Assembly: GCA_004151065.3 (NCBI GenBank)
Contig: NWUY0300010038.1
Coordinates: forward strand, 51,243-73,733
Source: Larix sibirica
Taxonomy: Eukaryota > Streptophyta > Pinopsida > Pinales > Pinaceae
Length of the DNA stretch: 22,491 nucleotides
Direction: 5' to 3'
Each line of letters starts with the position of its first letter. Within the stretch, counting starts at the first letter, position 1. The translations under genes were made by a program, and so were the position numbers. The notes under the pieces were generated by a model. It saw only the letters and a list, made by a program, of their open reading frames with translations, ran no database searches and was not told the origin of the DNA. This document shows positions 1-9,502 of this stretch, piece after piece.

Positions 1-1391
1 TTAGTCTTTATATGTAAAGATTTAGTCTATCTCTCCAAAACCGGAGAAGTTATTTTGACACATTTCATTGGGAAATGAAAAAAAATATTTTTATTAAATT
101 TACTAGCATAACCATTTAATTTGTGGCTCGTGAGTACTAATAGATTACAAGGTAAGTGCCATGAACAAGTAATATGTTACTTGCTCTCCATGCTTAGTTG
201 TAATCATCTCTTGTCTATGCCTCAGCTAACTGTTAAGTTAAATAGGTTGTATGTCACTACCTTTATCCATGCATGAGCTACTAGATATCTATGCATCAAC
301 TACCAACTATGACACTCTCATCCTTCTTCAATCTAGAAAAAGCATAGATAAACCCAAATTCTATGATATAAACACCTACTCCTCCATAAATAAAAAATAT
401 TTCAAAACTGTCACCATTTAAAAAAAAAAATTAACATCATAAAAAAACATCCACAATTCACATCATGTCCTCATCTTTTCTAATTTCATAATTAAAACCA
501 ATCAACCTTTTATAAATATCATATTATAATAAAATTATAAATTCATATATAAATTAACTCATTAACTAATATACATTTACATGAGAGATATTAATTAATT
601 ATACTTTTGATATTTTTTATTTATAATTGTTTTATTTTAATACTTTCTCCTTCATCTCTTTTATAAATATTGTATTTAATTTAATTATTTGTTATATATA
701 TAATAGTTTATATAATTAAGTCTTAAATGTTAGTTTAAGTGGTTTGAGTTTGAGTTTTGAGTATGAACGATCTCTCACAATATTTGGGGATTTCTTGATT
801 CTTTCATGATTAGACTTCGTAATTAGAAAAAGTTGGCAATTTACGTATTTACTATTTATTAATATATTCATAATTATCTCTACAATAATTATATACTTAA
901 ATAGGACAAATTTCATCATATCAACAGATTTTTACATAATTATATACATTCTAATTATTCTTCTAATTATAAGAGTATTCTAATCAATATATAATCCTGA
1001 CATCATATACCATTATAATTGATTAATATATAATTAAAAAATCAATATATTAAAAAAAATTCAAATCATATAATTAAATAATTCTCACTAAATCAGCAGA
1101 TATTATCTTCATTCCAGATTGCGACATAAACTGTATACTATCTGACTTTTTCCTTTCAACTTCACATAATTTTTATTATTCTTTATTTGATTTTTATTAT
1201 TCTTCATTTGAATTGTAAAATTTAATTTATAAAATTATATAAAAGAAACAAAAATAAAAAACATTAATGATAATAATAATAATAATTTATTTTTAAGATC
1301 ACGTCAAAAAATACATCAATTTAGTATATAAAAGCTCCACTGGAATCTGATGAACCAAACATTATCAAACAAACATTAACATCAAAAAGAC
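1..1391. other. AT-rich intergenic sequence, no gene seen
   Basis: This stretch is strongly AT-rich with many short A/T runs and scattered stops in all frames. The only longer open frames are short, of low complexity, and resemble no family I know. A short TAA microsatellite lies at about 1271-1286. I see no coding, RNA or mobile-element signature. Confidence 0.6.
1271..1286. repeat. TAA trinucleotide microsatellite
   Basis: About five perfect TAA units in a row within AT-rich sequence. This is ordinary simple-sequence DNA. Confidence 0.7.
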
Positions 1392-1845
1392 ACTGATACT
1401 TCCATTTAAAATGCCCACTCCCAAACAACTCCAGCTGTACTCAAGTGGACTGTAGCCAACCAATGATCATTGCCTATACCAAGAATACTAAGTACCTCTG
1501 AACTTGAAAATAATTGAAACAACACAGACTCTACCTGCCCGTGACCGCTGTTTCGAATCTAACCTTTTGGGGCTGGACATGGACCGCTGTTTCGAATCTA
1601 ACTTTTTGGGGCTGGACATGGAAAAACGATGTAATATCAAACAAGCAGGAGCATAGAAAGTAACTGATACTTCTCTCCACTCGCATGATTCATTCGATAG
1701 TCTTTGCCTCCATGGTCCACCAACAATATTAGGTACCTACGAACTTGGAAATAATGCAAACAATACAGAAAGTATCTATCTGTTTCGGACTGGTTTCCAA
1801 ATCTATCTTGTATGGGTTGAGACTGGAAACACGATGTAATCTCTG
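1392..1845 (+). repeat. Diverged direct duplication, about 270-bp period
   Basis: Two related blocks follow one another, about 1392-1640 and 1663-1845. Both open with ACTGATACTTC and contain a version of TAAGTACCTCTGAACTTG (second copy TAGGTACCTACGAACTTG). Both carry an ACGATGTAAT motif near the end, at 1626-1635 and 1831-1840. The first block is longer because it holds a 39-bp tandem copy. Divergence between blocks is clearly higher than between the 39-bp units, so this is the older event. No coding frame is conserved between them. Confidence 0.65.
1543..1620 (+). repeat. 39-bp tandem duplication, two units
   Basis: Units 1543-1581 and 1582-1620 start with GACCGCTGTTTCGAATC and end with GGGGCTGGACATG. 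I see one C/T difference between them (1564 versus 1603). The near-identity means a recent slippage-type duplication inside the older 270-bp duplication. Confidence 0.9.
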
Positions 1846-2179
1846 GCCATGGCCATGATAATAGTGTATTTTGGAATTATAAAGATTTCGCTTCTCTTCT
1901 TGTATTGAAACAAAATATGTGTTAAAATAATTGCATACCATAAAGCTTGTGCAGATAGAGGTAGTTCTATAGCAGTTGTGGCCTCCATGTGAACTGTGTA
2001 TTAACATCTGTGGGTCGTGTGGGTTGTATTTATGGATGTGCTTGTGATTAAAAAAGTTAATGGCATCATTTCTAAGACTAAAATCAAATCCTAATAGACA
2101 AAGAAAACAAATTCAATCATTATTTTATTTTACAAATAGATATTACGACATCATCTAATCCTGCCAACAACATAGAAAA
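1846..2179. other. Non-coding sequence, nothing recognised
   Basis: This is the tail of the duplicated block followed by AT-rich sequence. Short open frames on the minus strand show no family resemblance and cross the repeat above, so I do not call them genes. Confidence 0.5.
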
Positions 2180-2530
2180 TTAAACTCAATACGCAGAGTT
2201 TATAACGTCGCCTCCGACTATGTTAACAGTTTATTTATATACGTATTTTCAAAATCAAATTTCACCTTGTGAGAATGCATTTCTCCAAATTGAAACCAAT
2301 AAGGAATGTCTAAAATGTTTAGTTTGCCTATGCCAACAGTTTTCTGTATGTCTTGCAAATTTAACTCAATAAAGCGATGTCTATAATCTACCTATGCCTA
2401 TGTGAACAATTTATTTCTGCCGGTTTCAATTTCAAACCTGGTCTTTGGTGAGATTGTTGCAGATTACAAATTGAACTCACTAGCAGAGTTTACAATGCTT
2501 CATTTGCATATGTCAATAGTTTATTTTTGC
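2180..2530 (+). repeat. Degenerate tandem repeat with 179-bp period (dimeric)
   Basis: A core of about 60 bp occurs four times, starting near 2180, 2290, 2359 and 2469. Each begins with a form of AAATTGAACTCAAT and runs through TGCCTATGTGAACAGTTTATTT. Start spacing alternates 110, 69 and 110 bp, so units 1 and 3 and units 2 and 4 are each 179 bp apart. The spacer after unit 1 resembles the spacer after unit 3 (both keep a TTGTGAGA-like or TTGGTGAGA-like word). This is therefore a duplicated dimer rather than a simple tandem array. Confidence 0.6.
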
Positions 2531-2640
2531 ATGTGTCAATACTATTACCAAGTTATAGAATGTTAGTAGGTGTCTTCATAGGAATATGTTTGGGGTTCTT
2601 CACCTCCTTGGTCAGGAAGAGTAACTCTCTCAATGGTGGA

Positions 2641-2641
2641 N
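2641..2641. other. Single N, probable assembly join
   Basis: One ambiguous base separates two pieces of sequence. Two further single N characters at 13099 and 21992 also sit where repeat content changes abruptly. I read all three as joins rather than base-call doubts, but this is inference. Confidence 0.55.
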
Positions 2642-3841
2642 AATTAAGCATAAGATCACCCCTTTCTATAGGTTAGGTTACGATTGTAGTCGATTTTTAA
2701 GTAATGATGGAACATGATGTGCTTTTAAGTGAGCTAACAAGTGGTTCAGTATCATATGTGATTAAATGGAGGTTAGTGGAAATCACCAAGACAACATATC
2801 GCATCCCCTTTTGAGCTAAACGTAAGCAAGATTGGTTCCAGTTGTTCACATGAAAGGATGAAGAAGCTCAAGATCAATTTATGAGACTACAAGTCTCTCC
2901 TAATTTTCAGAGAGTGGGATATCTTCAAGAGATTGATCTCAATATTTCCAGCATAGATATTTTTGGAATGATGTTTTTGAAATTTGTAATAAGTAGAGAC
3001 TCGTGCGTCATGCGAGAGGTTAGCCATAGTTCCATACACTTATGTAGCAGTGTGATACATTGCAGTAGTTCATTTTGTATTTTGGACAATGATTTCTTAA
3101 AGTAGATAATGGCAGAATCATGGTTTACATCACTTGTGAGTTTATAGTTTAGATTAGCTCTTGTAATGCGCTTTGAGGTGGCCGCCCTCATTTTGTTGAA
3201 CAGGAGTTTTGTGTTCTTTCCAATTTTTTAGTTTAAAATCATTTCTTTGTTTTGATCGCGTAAATAGCTGTAATTTGTTTAAATATCATTTGTTGCTTAG
3301 AATAGATTTATGGAAATTTATTGTTTTCATCTATAGATTTGTATAATGGTGTCCATAGTTCAATTATATGGTGTATGTAGTCCTGTAGGTCCATTCCGCA
3401 AGAACAGTTTAGTCAGATTTACATTTCCACGCATTAGAATAGTTTAGTCAGCTTTGTATTGTCATGCATTCCAAGGGTGGTTTATATTAGTTCCTTTTGT
3501 GATTTCTTAGATTAAAACATTTCAGCTTTCCATTAAGTGATTTCCATTGCCTTAGATTAAATTTTCAAAGCATTTCTTAGAATAGACTTTCATGTTTTGT
3601 TAGATTAATCATTTCTTGTTTTTAGTTTAATTTCAGTTTTATGAATTGGACCATTTCCTTCATTAAGTAGATGATGTTGTTAAATAGATATTAATGCTTT
3701 AATAGATCAGAGAATTTATATGCTTTTCTATAATCACTCGCATCACTTAGAAGTCATTTCTAATTCCATAGAATGAATATTTAGATAGGATTCTCTCAGA
3801 AGTTGCACATATAATCCGTAGCGCCTCTTAAGTTTATACGA
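2642..3841. other. Non-coding sequence, nothing recognised beyond a short tandem repeat
   Basis: Mixed-composition sequence up to about 3200 is followed by T-rich sequence with recurring TTAGATTAA-like words to about 3700. Open frames are short and show no family similarity. A 35-bp tandem repeat (3401-3470) is the only clear structure. Confidence 0.5.
3401..3470 (+). repeat. 35-bp tandem repeat, two units
   Basis: Units 3401-3435 and 3436-3470 both begin AGAA[C/T]AGTTTAGTCAG and end with GCATT. Several mismatches in the second half show that it is older than the 39-bp duplication at 1543. Confidence 0.8.
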
Positions 3842-3919
3842 TCCTTGGTTGATAATTAAAGTATGACTCTTGAACTGTATGCCTGTAAAAAGGTCAGCAT
3901 ATCACTAGACCACCAAGGA
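3842..3919 (-). pseudogene. tRNA-like relic (possible tRNA pseudogene or SINE head)
   Basis: Read on the minus strand, a 78-nt stretch opens with TCCTTGG and closes with CCAAGGA, a perfect 7-bp acceptor-like pair. The 5' end, TGGTCTAGTGA, closely matches an internal A box of the tRNA-Glu type. An AGTTCAAGAGTC segment resembles a T loop or B box. A TTTTTAC loop would give a UUU anticodon. The A-to-B spacing is about 8 nt short, the T stem does not pair well, and about 14 extra bases follow the T arm, so it is not a working tRNA. It lies 49 bp before the plus-strand LINE fragment. A chance match cannot be excluded. Confidence 0.3.
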
Positions 3920-3968
3920 TAAAGACTTCTCATCCTTTGTCAAGAATATTTGACTATCTCTGTCTCAG

Positions 3969-4640
3969 ATGGAGTGTGATTCTCTCATACGGAGATTGGT
4001 TCAAAAATTGAAGGTTCTAAAAAAGGAGGTGTCTATATGGGAAAAAGAGAAGAAGGTTGGCCTTAGAGAGGATTTGCTTGAGATTGAAGCTAAAATTTTC
4101 GAGATTAATTCTCTATTGGATGATAAACGGTTTTCTATTCATAGAAGGGATAAGTTGGCTTGGTTGGAATCTAAAAAGGAAAAAATGCTCAAACAAGAGG
4201 AAGAAACTTGGAGATTAAAAAGTAGAGCTATTTGGATTGATCAGGGTGATAACAATACTAAAATTTTCCATAATTATGCTAATCAGAGAAGGATAGCAAA
4301 TGTTATTCGAGAGGTGAAGGACTGTAATGGTATGCAAATATCCGCTCAGAAGGATTTGGAGGAAGCTGTTGTTAGAGATTTCAAGGAGGTTTATAGAAGT
4401 AATGTTTCTAGCAGTATTGATGCTCAACTGAAGGTGATTCAGAACTATCTCATATTTTTCAGTAGTGAAGAGGGATACAAGGTGGGTGAAATTGTCATTC
4501 TTGATGAGATTGAGGGGATATTGAAGAAATTTCCAAAATCTAAAAGTTTAGGCCCTGATGGTTGAACGGTAGAATTCTTTATGGAATTCTTTCATATATG
4601 TGCAAAAGATAATTTGGATGTTGTAGAGGAATCTAGATTC
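3969..4640 (+). pseudogene. LINE ORF2 fragment: endonuclease-RT linker and start of RT
   Basis: The open frame from 3969 to a TGA at 4563 encodes 198 residues matching the linker between endonuclease and reverse transcriptase in plant L1-type ORF2. A Lys/Glu-rich coiled stretch (residues 10-90) is followed by the hallmark RLKSRAIWIDQGDNNTKIFH and then by KSLGPDG, the entry to the RT fingers. The frame continues past the TGA as TVEFFMEFF and VEESR, so the stop sits where this family normally has Trp (GPDGW). The endonuclease part is missing upstream, and the rest of RT is cut off at 4640 by the poly(A) end of the minus-strand LINE. Its linker differs clearly from that of the neighbouring LINE, so it is a different LINE lineage. 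The initial ATG is only the start of the open frame, not a real translation start. Confidence 0.85.
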
Positions 4641-4938
4641 TTTTTTTTTTGTAAATAAAAAACTATATTACTGCTTTGAAACCAAGTACATAACGCTCTT
4701 ATAGAGTCTTCATAGACCTACAATTGACAACTATTCTCACCAAAAACAACAGTGAGCCAAAAAGGTCCATACTGCCATGCCAATACAATCTACCCTAGTG
4801 CCAACCCCAAGAACCTAGATACAGTCTGCCCGAGAAACATATATGAGTAGTAACAAAAAGGTCCATACTATAGAGCCGATAAAAGAAGGACACAACAATC
4901 AGAAAGCAAATTGCAAACCCAAAAATAGCAGACCAGGT

Positions 4939-6039
4939 TCATGGACCAGCTTCCCCACCATTCTCGTCCATCACTTTTTGTTTTCCTTTATCATGAACCT
5001 CCTCTTTCTTGTCTGTCGGTTGCATCTGGATGTTTTTAGGATTTCAATGAATGCTGGGGCCAGCATGCTCAGCCTCCTCCATCCCTGGATAGTAGAAAGA
5101 CAATCCGAGCTTATTGGCAGTCGCATCAATCTTGATATGCATCAGGCGAGAGTTGACATTCCGTGCCTTCCATGAACGAGCTAGCTCATCATCTCCCTGG
5201 CTCTTGTTTAAGCTGGACATTGTGACATGTGCCAGTAATTTTTTCATGACCTAGTACACCATGATCATGCGGTCATAGGCAGAAGCTCTGCCTGCAGTAG
5301 TTCTCGGGTCAACCACCCACTCCTTGACCTCCCTTCATAGATTCTAGACTGGAATTGTCTTCAGCTTGTCCCACAGCTGTTGCTCGGTGAAGTCGACCTC
5401 CTCACGGACCAGAGAGGGAATGCACTCATAGAAGAAAGTAGTGGCCTCTTTGGCCCTGGATTGAGCCCTCGTGACGTGACCCATATCACCACCCACCACT
5501 TCTGACAGTTTTGCTTTTCCCTTCTTCCCTTCGGAACTAGAACCCTTAACAATATCAGAGTAGGCATGATGCTTAGGAGCCATAACCCTAGCTCCAGGAC
5601 TATCTGGTGGGTAGACTAAGGAGAGCTTGTCACAGATACGCTCCCAAGAGAAAATATGAACCGCAATAGAAAGAGCAACCCAAAAGCAAAAGGAAATTCT
5701 ATAGGAGTAGCTCTCAACTATGCGGTGATTTAATCCAAATAAGTCATTAATGGTAAGCCCGTAATGCTTCTCTCATCCTTCAAGTTGTACTTCTCTGCAA
5801 TCATGGAAATGCTCCCCCCATTAACGATCATAAAAATGATACTCATTACCAGATATTATGGTTGATACAGAGATAACCTTTCTCTCTTCCCATGCATGAG
5901 ATTGTACTCTCTTGTACGCATATCGGCATTTAGGCTTGAGATATGTGTCATTCTTCATGGCAGAGTCCTTGATGACTTGACTCTCCATTAACCCCTTCCA
6001 TCCACCTCCTGTCATGATCATGGGAGGGTACGGCTCCAT
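4939..6039 (-). pseudogene. Unassigned third reading frame downstream of RNase H (ORF3), copy 1
   Basis: One minus-strand frame runs about 366 codons from an ATG at 6039 (MEPYPPM...) to a TGA at 4941-4939. It reads as protein-like sequence interrupted by stops at 5823, 5775, 5346, 5337, 5253 and 5046. The first two can be bypassed by a compensating shift that restores SISMIAEKYNLKDERSI. Visible parts are a basic N-terminal region (DTYLKPKCRYAYKR), a hydrophobic stretch around ISFCFWVALSIAVHIFSW, a charged linker starting MAPKHHAYSDIVKG, a probably helical region (TEQQLWDKL, REVKEWVVDP) and a Lys/Glu/Asp-rich tail (PTDKKEEVHDKGKQK). It overlaps the end of ORF2 in a different frame. I recognise no family. 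It may be an element-specific third ORF, a broken C-terminal extension of ORF2, or a captured host fragment. Confidence 0.5.
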
Positions 6040-6844
6040 CTGCAAGGTGTTTACTTTTTTCAAAGTTAGTGTTGGCAAGTTGGTAGAAGTTCATCGCCCA
6101 GGTGTCATGATGATAGTCCTCCATGGTTCCTACCGTCAGGGTCCCATCCCCTGCAATGCTCTCGTTAGCCAGAAGATACACTACTTTATTGGCCTCCTGC
6201 CTGACCTGGCTAAACATGATGGAATTATGACTATTGACAAGATTTTTCAGATGTTCCATCCTATGGAGAAGCTGCCAAATTGTAGTGATCTTGTCCATGG
6301 ATTGGCTGCTAGCTAGTTTCCTAGCCATTTGGATGATGGCATGGGAGTCACCCTCTAAGATTGTCGAAAACCAGCCTTCTTCGATCACCAAGTGCATGCC
6401 CTCAATTAGACCTTCTAGTTCAGCTGAATTATTTGAGTCAAGGCCTATGTAACCGAAAAAAAATTTCAGGATCATTCCGGATGCATTCCAGCACACTCCG
6501 CCAAAACTCGCCAACCCCGGATTGGCACAGGAAGCACCATCGAAGTTAACTTTGAAAACCTGCAGCTGAGGAGGGGTCCAAAAAATTGTGCTAGATGGTT
6601 GGCAGATCTTGGCCTTCTTGCATAGACCCTCAAGATCAGGTTTTCCTAGTCCCCATCTCGCAGCAATGCAAAGCTCCCCAGCTGAAAGGACTCTGTCATT
6701 GTCCCCCCATTGGATACTTCTAATCATTTCTTGCATGTTGTTTACCAACTTCCTCCAAATCTCTTCGACCTCATTCTTCTTATCCCTAAAGATGTGACCA
6801 TTTATTTCCTTCCAAACATTCCATATCACCATCCCTGGGAACAT
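5948..6844 (-). pseudogene. ORF2 C-terminal RNase H domain (plant type, RVT_3), copy 1
   Basis: The block is 298 codons long from 6844, directly after a TAG at 6847 in the same frame. The N-terminal 90 residues continue the zf-RVT region (WNVWKEINGHIF). RNase H follows at residues 97-228: VNFDGAS (Asp102), AELEGL (Glu142), EGDSHAI (Asp166) and VRQEANKVVYLLAN. In the family the last motif reads N-x-x-A-D-x-L-A, so the fourth catalytic Asp is Tyr223 here. The domain would remove RNA from the cDNA hybrid. The last 60 residues overlap ORF3 in another frame and may not be part of the original protein. Confidence 0.9.
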
Positions 6845-6904
6845 CTACCAAAGGATCAGAATGATGCGGTTCTTAAAGGCTTTAGTATTCCATTCCTTGA
6901 TGGT

Positions 6905-8005
6905 CTAGTCAAGGTGACCTCTTATCTGGTCACTTCTCCTAAAGATCATGGACTCTCTCTCCCAAAGTGAAGAAGAGAAGGGATAGTTGTCCAGAAGATT
7001 CTTTAGAGTTGAAGCATAAGGTATTAAGGGGCAGCGAGACGGTCCATGCATCCCTGGTTTCCTTAAATTTTTGCTTTTCATAATCCTTCCCCAGACCACT
7101 GGCCAACAGAAGACTGCAACCTTTGGCCAAGGATTCATCCCCCAAATATTATTCCAGGTGTTATCCTCTTCGAACTCTCTATTGATCTTGATATCATAGG
7201 CTTCCTTTATACTGAAAATACCTTTCTGTTTGTATCCCCATCTGAGCTTGTCAGGACCTAATTTGAAGTGAATAAATCGTTCCTGGAGAATGGTCTCAAA
7301 ATCCTGGAGATACTCGAAATTTATTATACCCTCCATCCATCTTCGATCCATCCATTTCCTATGCCCATCTACCAGGAACTCCTCCCAATAGTTACACACT
7401 TTAACTTTTCCTTCCTCCATCCCTTTGGCCTTGATATTCTGCCACCTAGGATCATCCCCCATTTTGGGAAGCTGGTTCCAGGAATCATCCCAGAAGTTTG
7501 CTAATTCTCCATCATAGATTTCCAAAAAACTGTGGTTTTGAACTAACTTTCGACCAGAAAAGGCTTTTGACCAAATATGGGAACCATTCCTCTCTTCATT
7601 GAATCAGATCAGATACCCCATTGGTCTGTCCCTAGCATATTTTACATGCCAAAGACGCGCCCATGGTTCCGATTTATAGTTGCACCATCTCCACCATATT
7701 TTGGAGCCATAGAATTCACTTAGAATCTCATGACTTCTGATGCCTAGCCCCCCTTTATCCATGGGTCTGCAGATCTTATCCCAAGCAACTAGGGCAAATT
7801 TGGACTTTGCCTCCCTCCCACCCCAAAGAAAATTCCACTGAATACTCTGAATTTATTTAAGGACAGACTTTGGGGCAGAGAGCATCAAAAAGAGATAGAC
7901 TAGCATTTCTTGGAGAACAGTTTTGACCAAAATCAGGCGGCTGGGAAGATTTAAAGGCCTGAGAGCCCAACTAGCCAGCCTTCTTCGAACCCTGCCAATC
8001 AAGTC
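6905..8005 (-). pseudogene. ORF2 connection and zf-RVT-like region, copy 1
   Basis: The RT frame continues past a TAA at 8008 with RLASWALRPL, LILVKTVLQ, FLWGG, WDKICRPMDKGGLG and WWRWCNY, the conserved segment after RT in plant LINEs. Stops lie at 7855 and 7606. From 7525 the frame is open again for 206 codons, with FSIKEAYD, TWNNIWGMNPWPKVAVF and NLLDNYPFSSSLWE, matching zf-RVT. The Cys/His ligands are mostly lost: the usual CPF before the SLW motif reads YPF. A TAG at 6907 ends the block. The TTG at 7525 is only the start of the open stretch. Confidence 0.8.
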
Positions 8006-9184
8006 TTAGCAGGAGACCTTTCTAATAGTACCATCCGTGAGGGGAACTCCCAAATACTTGGAGGGGAGAGATCCTTTTGTGAAGCCAAGGATCCTCAGGA
8101 TATTACGTTGGGTAGTTCTAACAGTATTAAAGAAGAACTCTTGTGACTTATTAGGATTAACTTCAAGCCCCGAGGCCTTCGCAAACAACTTTAAGCTATT
8201 TTTGAAGGCTCGAGATTCTTGGACTGAAGGTTGCCCCATTAACATAGTGTCTTCTACAAATTGTTTGTGCGTTTTCTTATCCATACCATTGTGGAAATGA
8301 AGCCCTCCGATCCCACCCTCTCCAGCTTGGCTCTGCAAAATCCTTCTTAGCCCTTCAGCCATTAAAATAAAAAGAAAGGGGCAGAGGGGATCACCTTGGC
8401 GAATGCCCCGGGAGGCCCGTAGGAGTCTAGATGGGGAGACATTAAGTAAGATGGAGAAAAAGGGTGTGGATACTAGATTCATTATCCAGTTCACCCAGTT
8501 CCTATCAAACCCAAAGGCTTCCAAGATGTTGCACATATACTGCCAACTTAGCTTATCGTAGGCTTTTGCTCTGTCCAATTTGATTAACATACCTGGTTTC
8601 TGGGTGAGCTTTGGGGAGTGGATAGTTTCTTGAACTAAAATGATACCATCCACAATTTGTCTACCTTCAACAAATCTCGATTTCTCTGGGCTGATAAGGA
8701 TGGGGAGCAGAGACTTGAGCCTATTGGCAATCACCCTGGTAATAATATTATAAATAACATTACAGAGGGCAATAGGTTTATACTTACCAGGGTGGTCTAC
8801 TCCATCCTCCTTTAGAATTAGGGATAGAAAGGTTTCATTGAAAGCCTTTAAAACCCCACAACTCCTGTGGGATTCCTCCACAGTTTCAAGAACCTCTTCC
8901 TTGATCATGTGCCAGAAGAAGTGGAAGAAGTTGGTTGTAAAACCATCAAGTCCAGAAGCTTTTCCTAAAGCCATCCGGTTCATTGCTTTCTCCACCTCCT
9001 GCATATATATTGGATTTCCTAACAACTTGTTGTGATCTCTGGTGACCAGTCTAGGAATGAGGTTGGTGATTTGGGAGATATCAATGCTCCTGTCGGCCTG
9101 ATCCTCCCTTAAGGAAGTTTCAAAGTGGTTGACTAATTCATCTTCGATCACTTCCCTAGTTTCGACCTGGATTCCATCACTCAT
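8006..9184 (-). pseudogene. ORF2 reverse transcriptase domain (RVT_1), copy 1
   Basis: This is the longest open block of the element, 392 codons without a stop. Residues 72-81 hold LGKASGLDG (the GPDG position), 136-141 YKPIAL, 146-160 the INxR-like ITRVIANRL, 203-210 LDRAKAYD with catalytic Asp204, and 259-267 RGIRQGDPL. Residues 309-312 are FVED, where the family has F/Y-x-D-D: the first catalytic Asp is Glu311 (GAA at 8254-8252). GLEVNPNKS follows in the expected place. The ATG at 9184 is internal, not the true start; the linker upstream belongs to the same protein. The fold is clear, but the changed active site and flanking stops argue against activity. Confidence 0.93.
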
Positions 9185-9502
9185 TTTGAGTTTGAATATA
9201 TTTGACCTATGGCGGTTTTGAATGACAGTGTTGTGGAAGAATTTAGTATTCTTTTACCCTTCTCTGAGCCATTGGTTCCTAGATTTTTGCTTCCAGTAAA
9301 TTTCCTCTTGTCTTTCCCTGGCTTCAAGTTGTTCCAACAAGTTTTTCTCATGCTCCCTTAAATTATCATCCCACTCTTCTTCCATACCTTTTCGGTGAGT
9401 AAGCTCTAAATCCTCAATCATCTTTTTCTTGTCCCGAAATATTTTTCCAAAGTCATCCTTATTCTAGGTTCGGATCTTGGATTTAAGAGCTTTTCGCTTT
9501 TT

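Noticed and set aside
1729-2007. Minus-strand 92-codon open frame as a gene
   Set aside because: It crosses the old 270-bp duplication, is not conserved between the two blocks and resembles no family.
2780-2830. Retrotransposon primer-binding site (TGGTTCAGTATCAT-like word near 2743)
   Set aside because: It only loosely resembles the usual TGGTATCAGAGC, and no LTR edge or gag/pol frame lies nearby.
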